Translations under genes and position numbers: made by a program | Origin: Clostridia bacterium | GTDB taxonomy: Bacteria > Bacillota > Clostridia > Oscillospirales > CAG-272 | Direction: 5' to 3' | DNA: 5,781 bases | Assembly (NCBI GenBank): GCA_017466495.1 | Contig: JAFTUB010000130.1 | Location: 1-5,781 of the forward strand | In this document: positions 1 to 5,781 of the stretch, piece after piece | Layout of the letters: each line of letters begins with the position of its first letter | Position numbering within the stretch: the first letter of the stretch is position 1 | Notes under the pieces: generated by a model | Seen by the model: the letters and a program-made list of their open reading frames with translations, nothing else | The model's database searches: none | Told to the model about the DNA's origin: nothing

Positions 1-966
1 CATCTCCTGCATGGTATCGTTGCGGTGAATGTCGTCCCCTTCACGGTCAGAGAAGGTTTCTCTGATGATGTGCCGGCGATTGCTGGTGGCGTAGATCACC
101 ACATTGGGAGACTTGGCCGAAACCGAGCCCTCAAGCAATGCTTTGAGGGAATTGAAGTTGTCATCATCCTTGAGGAAGGAAAGGTCGTCGATGAACAAAA
201 TAAATTTCAGTGGGTTTGCCGACAGTTCATCCAGCAGGCCGGGAATCGCGCAAAGCTGATCTTTGCGTACCTCGATGATACGAAGTCCCTCGGCAAAGAG
301 CGCGTTCCCCACAGCCTTGACAGTAGAGGATTTGCCTGTACCCGCATCTCCCGAAAGCAAGATATTTGCCGCCGGCTTCCCCTCCAGCAGGGCGCGGGTG
401 TTATCCAGTACGATCTGCCGTTCTCGGGTGTAATCCACCAAATCCTCTGGCAGGATGGGGTCGGGGTGCAGAACAGGAACAATGCGGTTCTCCGAATCCA
501 GATAAAACATATGGTTTTCCGCATAGATCCCGTAACCGTACCGCCGAATATTGGCGGCGCGGTGCTGAATGCAAGCCGCCAGGTCGACCTTTTCCGAGGT
601 GAAGGCGGGAAGATAGTCGGCCGTCTCGAGTCCCTGCAGAAGATCTGCAGGGGACAGATCCGCTACCATCTGCATGGTTGCCAGCTCCTGTTCCAGCGTG
701 CGGCAGAGGTGCGGCGCGGGGGACATCCCCTGCCCCACCGTGCGCACATAAACATTTTCGCTGTTCTCGCACAGCTTGCGCAGGTGTACACATAGATCGC
801 CGCCGTTTGCACGGTAAAGCGCCGATACAAACTCCCCGTATGCGGAAACGGAGGGCGCGGCGAGATAGCGGCAAAGCGAATCCAATACCGGATCGGCGAG
901 CAGCTCGCGGTAGATCGCCAGTGCCTCCAATCTGCGCTTAAGCAGTTTCAGATCAGTATGTTTCAT
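1..966 (-). CDS. DUF815-family AAA+ ATP-binding protein (3' end beyond window)
   Basis: This is an open frame of 322 codons with no stop before the left edge, so the C-terminus is missing. The ATP-binding core is clear. The Walker A motif GDAGTGKSS is at residues 206-214. A Walker B strand, FILFIDDLSF, is at about 255-264. A sensor-1-like strand, VVIYATSNRRHI, is at 289-300, followed by REGDDIHRNDTMQEM at the edge. This combination is characteristic of the DUF815 (PF05673/COG2607) predicted AAA+ ATPases. Residues 1 to about 170 form a mostly helical N-terminal region with no recognised motif; no signal peptide or membrane segment is seen, so it is probably cytosolic. Family members are usually somewhat over 400 residues, so roughly a quarter is missing. 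The start is well fixed: the frame has a stop (973-975) just two codons upstream of the ATG at 966. It begins one base after the ilvD stop and has no good ribosome binding site, which points to translational coupling with ilvD. The cellular role and substrate of the family are unknown. Confidence 0.9.
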   Translation of the reverse strand, partial: MKHTDLKLLKRRLEALAIYRELLADPVLDSLCRYLAAPSVSAYGEFVSALYRANGGDLCVHLRKLCENSENVYVRTVGQGMSPAPHLCRTLEQELATMQMVADLSPADLLQGLETADYLPAFTSEKVDLAACIQHRAANIRRYGYGIYAENHMFYLDSENRIVPVLHPDPILPEDLVDYTRERQIVLDNTRALLEGKPAANILLSGDAGTGKSSTVKAVGNALFAEGLRIIEVRKDQLCAIPGLLDELSANPLKFILFIDDLSFLKDDDNFNSLKALLEGSVSAKSPNVVIYATSNRRHIIRETFSDREGDDIHRNDTMQEM

Positions 967-967
967 C

Positions 968-2626
968 TCAGTTCAGAATTGCCCCCGATGCACCGCTGGA
1001 AACCAACGCCGCATACCGCTTCAGGTAGCCGGAAAGGGGCTTGGTCTTGGGGACAAAATTCTTCATGCGCTCAGCCAGGACGGCTTCGTCCACCTTGAGC
1101 TCCAGCTTGTTTTCGGGAATGTTGATGGAGATGATATCTCCCTCTTCCACGACACCGATCATACCGCCGGAGGCAGCTTCGGGCGAAACGTGTCCGATGC
1201 AGGCGCCTCGGGTAGCGCCGCTGAAGCGGCCGTCGGTGATGAGCGCAACACTGTTGCCGAGTCCCATGCCCATGATGGCAGAGGTGGGATTGAGCATTTC
1301 CCGCATACCGGGGCCTCCCTTGGGACCTTCATAACGGATGACTACCACATCGCCGGGATTGATCTTTCCTGCGTTAATGGCTGCCTGGGCATCTTCCTCG
1401 CATTCAAACACGCGCGCCGGGCCTTCGTGCACCAGCATTTCAGGGAGCACCGCCGAGCGCTTGACCACGCTGCCCTCAGGGGCGAGGTTGCCGCGCAGGA
1501 CAGCAATGCCACCGGTCTCGCTGTAGGGATTCTCGATGGGACGAATGACATTGTGATTGAGATTGATACAAGGTGCAATATTCTCGCCTACCGTCTTGCC
1601 CGTGACCGTCATGCAGTCGGTGTGAAGCAAGCCCTTTTTGCTGAGCTCATTCATGACGGCATAGACACCGCCTGCCTCGTCCAGCTCTTCCATGTAGGTG
1701 CGGCCTGCAGGGGCAAGGTGGCAGAGATTGGGGGTCTTCTCGCTGATTTGGTTGGCAATATCCAGGTTGATCTCCACGCCGCACTCGTGTGCGATGGCGG
1801 GAAGATGAAGCATACTGTTGGTGGAGCATCCCAGGGCCATATCCACCGTCAGTGCATTCATGATGGCCTTTTCGGTCATGATGTCACGGGGGCGGATGTT
1901 TTTCTCAATCAGCTTCATGACCGCCATCCCTGCGTGCTTAGCAAGCTCAATGCGTGCCGAATAAACTGCGGGAATTGTACCGTTGCCCCGCAGGCCCATG
2001 CCAAGAGCCTCGGTGAGACAGTTCATGGAGTTTGCGGTGTACATACCGGAGCAGGACCCGCAGGTAGGACAAGTCTTGCACTCATATTCTCTGAGCTTTT
2101 CCTCGGAAATTTTCCCGGCGTTGAATTCTCCGACCGCCTCGGAAATGGAAGAAAAGCTGGTTTTCGCGCCGTCGATGTGTCCGGCAAGCATGGGGCCGCC
2201 GCTGACAAACACGGTGGGGATATTCAGTCTTGCCGCAGCCATCAGCAGGCCGGGGACATTCTTGTCGCAGTTGGGCACCATAACAAGGGCATCGAAACCG
2301 TGGGCCATGGCCATCGCCTCGGTGGAGTCGGCGATCAGGTCGCGGGTCACCAGGGAATATTTCATCCCCACATGACCCATGGCGATTCCGTCGCAAACCG
2401 CAATGGCGGGAAATACGATGGGTGTGCCGCCTGCCATGGCGACGCCCAATTTCACCGCATCCACAACCTTGTCGATGTTGGTATGACCGGGAACAATTTC
2501 ATTGTACGAGCTGACAATACCCACCAGCGGGCGGGCAATCTCCTCTTCGGTAAGGCCCAAGGCATGATAGAGCGCGCGGTGGGGTGCATTCTGCATTCCG
2601 TTTTTCAACGCATCACTTTTCATCAT
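968..2626 (-). CDS. ilvD: dihydroxy-acid dehydratase
   Basis: This Fe-S enzyme dehydrates 2,3-dihydroxy-isovalerate and 2,3-dihydroxy-3-methylvalerate to the 2-keto acids, the third step of valine/isoleucine synthesis. It acts in the cytosol. The 552-residue protein is complete and matches the shorter bacterial form. Visible motifs include CDGIAMGHVGM (78-88), NCDKNVPG (119-126, with cluster ligand Cys120 and probable metal ligands Asp121/Lys122), CGSCSGMYTANSMN (189-202, Cys192), GGPGMREM (437-444, Glu444) and ITDGRFSGATRGACIGHVSP (463-482, with the likely catalytic Ser469). At the position of the first cysteine in the M. tuberculosis type [2Fe-2S] enzymes it has Gly47 (NEIVPGH), as in the E. 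coli enzyme, which suggests an oxygen-labile [4Fe-4S] type; this is inferred by comparison from memory. Two ATG codons stand in tandem at 2626 and 2623. A strong AAAGGAG lies 6 or 9 bases upstream of them, so either could be used. The gene follows ilvC after a 58-base gap with a hairpin, and its stop is one base before the ATPase start. Confidence 0.98.
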   Translation of the reverse strand: MMKSDALKNGMQNAPHRALYHALGLTEEEIARPLVGIVSSYNEIVPGHTNIDKVVDAVKLGVAMAGGTPIVFPAIAVCDGIAMGHVGMKYSLVTRDLIADSTEAMAMAHGFDALVMVPNCDKNVPGLLMAAARLNIPTVFVSGGPMLAGHIDGAKTSFSSISEAVGEFNAGKISEEKLREYECKTCPTCGSCSGMYTANSMNCLTEALGMGLRGNGTIPAVYSARIELAKHAGMAVMKLIEKNIRPRDIMTEKAIMNALTVDMALGCSTNSMLHLPAIAHECGVEINLDIANQISEKTPNLCHLAPAGRTYMEELDEAGGVYAVMNELSKKGLLHTDCMTVTGKTVGENIAPCINLNHNVIRPIENPYSETGGIAVLRGNLAPEGSVVKRSAVLPEMLVHEGPARVFECEEDAQAAINAGKINPGDVVVIRYEGPKGGPGMREMLNPTSAIMGMGLGNSVALITDGRFSGATRGACIGHVSPEAASGGMIGVVEEGDIISINIPENKLELKVDEAVLAERMKNFVPKTKPLSGYLKRYAALVSSGASGAILN

Positions 2627-2632
2627 AAGAAG

Positions 2633-2639
2633 CTCCTTT
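2633..2639 (-). promoter_or_regulatory. ribosome binding site of ilvD
   Basis: On the minus strand this reads AAAGGAG, a near-perfect Shine-Dalgarno sequence. It ends 6 bases before the first ATG (2626-2624) and 9 bases before the second (2623-2621). The spacing fits both, with the second slightly nearer the usual optimum. The site lies 12 bases beyond the 3' foot of the intercistronic hairpin, so it stays accessible when that hairpin folds. Confidence 0.85.
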
Positions 2640-2651
2640 CATAGAGGATTA

Positions 2652-2675
2652 GCCAAGGGAGTTGTCTCCCTTGGC
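2652..2675 (-). repeat. intercistronic inverted repeat (hairpin) between ilvC and ilvD
   Basis: In the mRNA sense this is GCCAAGGGAG, loop ACAA, CTCCCTTGGC: a perfect 10-bp stem with a 4-base loop. It begins 9 bases after the ilvC stop. The bases after the stem are TAATCCTCTATG, with no run of T, so it is not a typical intrinsic terminator. It is more likely an RNA-stability or processing element protecting the ilvBNC message, or a weak partial terminator that lowers ilvD output. A palindromic protein-binding site is also possible. The structure is certain as sequence; its function is inferred. Confidence 0.8.
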
Positions 2676-2684
2676 CATCCGAAA

Positions 2685-3701
2685 TCAGTTATTGATCAGC
2701 TTGTCCTCGTCGCTCCAGCTGTAGAGCTTACGGATATCCTCGCCGACAACCTCGGCGGGATGCTCGCTTGCCAGTTTGCGCATTGCATTGAAGTGCACCT
2801 GCTTGCCGGCATCGGACATATCCAAGAGGAATTCCTTGGCAAAGCTGCCGTCCTGGATGTCGGCCAGGATCTTCTTCATTGCCTTCTTGGTGTCCTCGGT
2901 GATGATCTTCGGACCGGTGATGTAATCGCCGTACTCAGCGGTGTTGGAGATGGAGTAGCGCATACCCGAGAAGCCGCTCTGGTAAATGAGGTCGACGATG
3001 AGCTTCATCTCATGAATGCACTCAAAGTAAGCGTTTCTGGGGTCATAGCCAGCCTCGACCAGGGTCTCAAAGCCGGCCTGCATGAGGGCGCATACGCCGC
3101 CGCAGAGCACAGCCTGCTCACCGAAGAGGTCGGTTTCGGTCTCAGTGCGGAAGTTGGTCTCAAGGACGCCTGCACGCGCGCCGCCAATGCCAAGCGCATA
3201 CGCCAGACCGATATCCCATGCGTCGCCGGTTGCATCCTGCTCGACGGCGATCAGACAAGGTACACCCTTGCCGGCCTGATATTCGCTTCTGACGGTGTGA
3301 CCGGGGCCCTTGGGGGCAACCATGATAACGTTGACATTCTTGGGAGGCTTGATGCAGCCGAAGTGAATGTTAAAGCCGTGAGCAAAAGCAAGGGTCTTGC
3401 CCTCGGTCAGATTGGGCTCGATGCTTTCCTTGTAAAGTGCAGCCTGCTTCTCATCGTTGATCAGGATCATGATTACATCAGCAGCCTTGGCAGCCTCTGC
3501 AGCGACCATAACCTTCAGCCCCTGTGCCTCAGCCTTTGCCCAGCTCTTGGAGCCTTCGTAAAGGCCGACGATAACATTTACGCCGCTGTCCTTGAGGTTC
3601 AGCGCGTGAGCGTGACCCTGGGAGCCGTAACCGATGATCGCAACGGTCTTGCCTGCAAGCTTCTGCAGATCGCAGTCCTGCTGATAAAAAATTCTTGCCA
3701 T
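2685..3701 (-). CDS. ilvC: ketol-acid reductoisomerase, class I
   Basis: This Mg2+-dependent enzyme isomerises and reduces 2-acetolactate and 2-aceto-2-hydroxybutyrate to the dihydroxy acids that feed IlvD. The 338-residue length is that of the short class I form. Residues 1 to about 180 are a Rossmann domain with the dinucleotide motif GYGSQGHA (24-31). The rest is the helical knotted domain carrying the active site. Visible key residues are His108 (AHGFNIHF), Lys131 (APKGPGH), Asp191 and Glu195 (DLFGEQ), Glu227 and Glu231 (ECIHEMK), and Ser252 (ISNTAEYGD). The cofactor loop GLYEGSKSW (46-54) keeps the serines that usually bind the 2'-phosphate, so NADPH is the more likely cofactor; this is inference. 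The ATG at 3701 has a good upstream AGAAGGA and begins the family-typical MARIFY. The gene lies 34 bases after ilvN and is followed by the hairpin before ilvD. Confidence 0.99.
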   Translation of the reverse strand: MARIFYQQDCDLQKLAGKTVAIIGYGSQGHAHALNLKDSGVNVIVGLYEGSKSWAKAEAQGLKVMVAAEAAKAADVIMILINDEKQAALYKESIEPNLTEGKTLAFAHGFNIHFGCIKPPKNVNVIMVAPKGPGHTVRSEYQAGKGVPCLIAVEQDATGDAWDIGLAYALGIGGARAGVLETNFRTETETDLFGEQAVLCGGVCALMQAGFETLVEAGYDPRNAYFECIHEMKLIVDLIYQSGFSGMRYSISNTAEYGDYITGPKIITEDTKKAMKKILADIQDGSFAKEFLLDMSDAGKQVHFNAMRKLASEHPAEVVGEDIRKLYSWSDEDKLINN

Positions 3702-3708
3702 GATAAAT

Positions 3709-3715
3709 TCCTTCT
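3709..3715 (-). promoter_or_regulatory. ribosome binding site of ilvC
   Basis: On the minus strand this reads AGAAGGA and ends 7 bases before the ilvC ATG, which is ideal spacing. It lies in the A/T-rich 34-base gap between ilvN and ilvC and supports the ATG at 3701 as the start. Confidence 0.8.
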
Positions 3716-3735
3716 TTCTATTCGGATAAATTGAT

Positions 3736-4251
3736 TTACAGATTGGTCACCTTGCGGATGGTGGAGCTTCCCTTTTCCAGGGAAACACTGCCTGTACGGC
3801 AGATCTCAAGAATGGTGTAGTCTCGCATCAAGTTGATAAAATCATCAATTCGTCTGCTGTCATCCGCCAGGCGGAAGACAATGGACTCCTTGGCATAATC
3901 CACGGTTTTGGCGTTGAATGCCTCTGCCGCGGCACGGATATCTTCCCGGGTTGCGGGATTGTTTTCCATTTTGATCAGCAGCAGCTCACAGCTGACCGAA
4001 TCGTCAGCCCCAAACTCCTTGATGGAATAAACATCGGGAAGCTTATAAAGCTGATTGATCAGCTGCTGTTTGTTGAGCTCATCTCCGTCGAAGATCACTG
4101 TGATGCGGGAATATTCGCTGGACTCGGTTTCACTTACGGTAAGCGCGCTGATATTGAACTGTCTGCGGCGGAACATACTGGTCACGCGGTTCAGCACGCC
4201 GAACTGGTTGCGCACGAGCACAGCCACGGTATATCGGTTCACATCAGTCAC
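3736..4251 (-). CDS. ilvN: acetohydroxyacid synthase small (regulatory) subunit
   Basis: This subunit binds IlvB, raises its activity and carries valine feedback control. The 171-residue protein is of the long type. An N-terminal ACT domain spans about 6-80, containing VLVRNQFGVLNRVTSMF and FNISALTVS. A C-terminal small-subunit domain spans about 90-165, ending near RTGSVSLEKG. Asn15, Gly18 and Asn33 align with E. coli IlvH Asn11, Gly14 and Asn29, the residues linked to valine binding, so feedback sensitivity is expected. The start is non-canonical. The frame opens straight after a TAG (4252-4254), and the first in-frame ATG is codon 26, inside the ACT domain. The only plausible starts are the GTG at 4251 and the GTG at 4242 (codon 4). 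The former overlaps the end of ilvB by 8 bases and has AAGG only 3 bases upstream; the latter has AAGG 12 bases upstream. Coupling to ilvB translation is likely. The symbol ilvH would be equally acceptable. Confidence 0.96.
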   Translation of the reverse strand: MTDVNRYTVAVLVRNQFGVLNRVTSMFRRRQFNISALTVSETESSEYSRITVIFDGDELNKQQLINQLYKLPDVYSIKEFGADDSVSCELLLIKMENNPATREDIRAAAEAFNAKTVDYAKESIVFRLADDSRRIDDFINLMRDYTILEICRTGSVSLEKGSSTIRKVTNL

Positions 4252-5781
4252 CTACCTTCAGAATAATATCGTCCATGGAGCCTCCGGGAGGAAGCATGGG
4301 AAGAACAAACTCGTCTTTCTCGATGGGACACTCAATGACATACGGTCCGTTCACCGAGAAGGCTTTCTCAAGGGCGGCATCCAGCTCGTCCATGCTCGAG
4401 ATCCGCTCACCGTCAGCGCCGAAAGCATGGGCAAGGGCCACGAAATCGGTCTTTCTGTCCAGGATCGTGTTGGAATAATGTCGGTCAAAGAAGAGGGTCT
4501 GCCATTGCCGCACCATGCCCAGCACGCCGTTGTTGAAGAGCAGGATCACCACGGGAACATTGTACCGAACCGCGGTGGCCAGCTCGTTGAGGCACATACC
4601 AAAGCTGCCGTCACCCGTTACCAGCACTGAATGCTCCTTCGTACCGAAGGCGGCACCGATAGCGGCACCGAGCCCGAAGCCCATGGTGCCAAGTCCGCCG
4701 CTGGAAACAAACCGCCTTGGCTTGCGCCAGAACAGATTCTGCGCGGACCACATCTGATGCTGTCCCACATCGGTAGCCACCGAGGTATTGGGACCGAGAT
4801 GGCGGTTCAGCGCCATGATGGCGTTTCGGGGCGTGATTCCCTCCCGCCGGTCGGTGGATTCCTCTTCGATTTTACGGAGATCGGCAACCTTTTGCTGCCA
4901 CTCGGGATGTTCTGCCTGCTTGATCAGCGGGAGCAGCTGTTGAAGGGTAAGCTTGATATCGCCACGCATACCGTGAACTGCGTTGACGTTCTTGGACAAC
5001 TCCGAGCCGTCAATATCAATTTGCACGATCTTTGCTCTGGGGGCAAACTTAAAGCGATTTCCGGTGGCGCGGTCATTGAAACGCACACCGAGGGAAATAA
5101 TCAGGTCGGCATGGTGCATCGCCATGGAGGAGGCATAGTGACCGTGCATCCCCTGCATCCCAAGGAAGCGGGGATGGTCGGTGTGAATTGCCGAGAGTCC
5201 CATCATAGAGCAGCCGATCACTGCGTCGATCTTCTCGGCAAGAGCCAGCATTTCTTCGGCAGCATCCCCGGAGAGAACGCCTCCGCCGAAGTAGATGTAC
5301 GGACGTTCCGCAAGATCGATGCATTCCGCAGCCTCGCGGACGCGAAGCTCCTTTGCAGCCTGCTTAGGCTCGGCTTTAACGGGCGCCATGGGGGTATACT
5401 CGCACATGGCAATCTGCACATCCTTGGGGATGTCCACCAGTACAGGTCCGGGACGGCCGGACTGTGCCAACACAAAGGCCTCTCTGACCGTCTCGGCCAG
5501 CTGGTCTACCGATCCCACAAAATAATTATGCTTGGTAATGGGCAGGGTCACACCGGTGATATCGATCTCCTGGAAGCTGTCAGTACCGATCTGTGTGGTG
5601 GGAACGTTTCCGCAGATGGCGACTAAGGGAATGGAGTCCAAGTGCGCCGTAGCAATCCCTGTGACCAGGTTGGTGGCACCGGGGCCCGAGGTGGAAAGTA
5701 CCACGCCAACACGCCCCGTGGTTCTTGCATATCCGTCGGCAGCGTGTGCTGCGCCCTGTTCGTGGGCGGTCAGGATATGGG
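4244..5781 (-). CDS. ilvB: acetohydroxyacid synthase large (catalytic) subunit (5' end beyond window)
   Basis: This thiamine-diphosphate enzyme condenses two pyruvates to 2-acetolactate, or pyruvate with 2-ketobutyrate to 2-aceto-2-hydroxybutyrate, the first committed step of branched-chain amino acid synthesis. The frame is open to the right edge and 511 residues are visible; against a usual 550-570, about 45-60 N-terminal residues are missing. The fragment begins HILTAHEQGAAHAADGYA and so includes the catalytic glutamate (fragment residue 7). Next come STSGPGATN and QEIDITGVTLPITKHNY, then the central FAD-binding domain with GMQGMHGHY and SLGVRFNDRATG. The C-terminal ThDP domain has GDGS (389-392) and the metal-binding NN (416-417). 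MVRQWQ follows, keeping the tryptophan tied to 2-ketobutyrate preference in E. coli AHAS II. No key residue is missing in the visible part. A GTG at 5704-5702 lies inside the conserved core and is not the start. The TGA stop lies inside the first codons of ilvN. Confidence 0.98.
   Translation of the reverse strand, partial: HILTAHEQGAAHAADGYARTTGRVGVVLSTSGPGATNLVTGIATAHLDSIPLVAICGNVPTTQIGTDSFQEIDITGVTLPITKHNYFVGSVDQLAETVREAFVLAQSGRPGPVLVDIPKDVQIAMCEYTPMAPVKAEPKQAAKELRVREAAECIDLAERPYIYFGGGVLSGDAAEEMLALAEKIDAVIGCSMMGLSAIHTDHPRFLGMQGMHGHYASSMAMHHADLIISLGVRFNDRATGNRFKFAPRAKIVQIDIDGSELSKNVNAVHGMRGDIKLTLQQLLPLIKQAEHPEWQQKVADLRKIEEESTDRREGITPRNAIMALNRHLGPNTSVATDVGQHQMWSAQNLFWRKPRRFVSSGGLGTMGFGLGAAIGAAFGTKEHSVLVTGDGSFGMCLNELATAVRYNVPVVILLFNNGVLGMVRQWQTLFFDRHYSNTILDRKTDFVALAHAFGADGERISSMDELDAALEKAFSVNGPYVIECPIEKDEFVLPMLPPGGSMDDIILKVGD

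Noticed and set aside
2613..2642. Nine-codon frame (MKGASYDEK) whose ATG precedes the ilvD ribosome binding site
   Set aside because: It has no ribosome binding site of its own and overlaps the ilvD Shine-Dalgarno and start; it is best explained by chance.
1190..2644. Long plus-strand open frame of 484 codons opposite ilvD, with similar long frames opposite the ATPase gene (25-795), ilvC (2760-3734) and ilvB (4631-5626)
   Set aside because: All four sit in exact mirror register with the real codons, where a stop can arise only from sense TTA, CTA or TCA codons. Those are rare in this GC-rich coding sequence, which explains the long frames. Their translations show no recognisable domain, and the opposite strand encodes clear conserved enzymes.
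2652..2675. Reading the ilvC-ilvD hairpin as an intrinsic terminator
   Set aside because: No T-run follows the stem on the minus strand, and the same-direction ilvD lies directly downstream with a strong ribosome binding site. Full termination here is unlikely.
3702..3735. Possible promoter for ilvC in the A/T-rich gap after ilvN
   Set aside because: At 34 bases the gap is short and shows no convincing -35/-10 pair; the A/T richness is better explained by the ribosome binding region.
5702..5704. GTG at this point as the start of ilvB
   Set aside because: The frame continues upstream to the window edge with conserved AHAS sequence, including the catalytic HEQG motif, so this GTG is an internal valine codon.

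Overview
The window holds a tightly packed, single-direction gene block on the minus strand, read from the right edge to the left: ilvB (start off the window) - ilvN - ilvC - ilvD - a DUF815-type AAA+ ATPase gene (end off the window). No RNA gene, mobile element, CRISPR array or promoter can be supported. There is no gene-free stretch longer than about 60 bases.

Region by region. 4244-5781 is the large catalytic subunit of acetohydroxyacid synthase (AHAS), missing about its first 45-60 residues. 3736-4251 is its small regulatory subunit, which overlaps ilvB by 8 bases and starts with GTG. 2685-3701 is ketol-acid reductoisomerase. A 58-base gap with a perfect 10-bp hairpin follows. 968-2626 is dihydroxy-acid dehydratase. 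One base after its stop codon comes an ATP-binding protein at 1-966, whose coding sequence runs off the left edge after 322 codons.

How they work together. IlvB/IlvN condense two pyruvates to 2-acetolactate, or pyruvate plus 2-ketobutyrate to 2-aceto-2-hydroxybutyrate. IlvC isomerises and reduces the product to a dihydroxy acid. IlvD dehydrates that to the 2-keto acid precursor of valine, leucine or isoleucine. Only the final transaminase is absent from the window. IlvN keeps the residues matching the valine-binding Asn/Gly/Asn of E. coli IlvH, so valine feedback is expected. The terminal ATPase has no known place in this pathway; its 1-nt junction with ilvD and lack of a good ribosome binding site suggest translational coupling to the operon.

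Organism. The sequence is moderately GC-rich. The ilvC and ilvD ribosome binding sites are strong and Firmicutes-like, the IlvN is of the long two-domain type, and DUF815 ATPases are common in Clostridia. Together these suggest a GC-rich gut-type clostridium (Oscillospiraceae-like). This is inference, not proof. The block is mostly ordinary core metabolism; the points worth a second look are the ATPase linkage, the ilvC-ilvD hairpin and the IlvN start.
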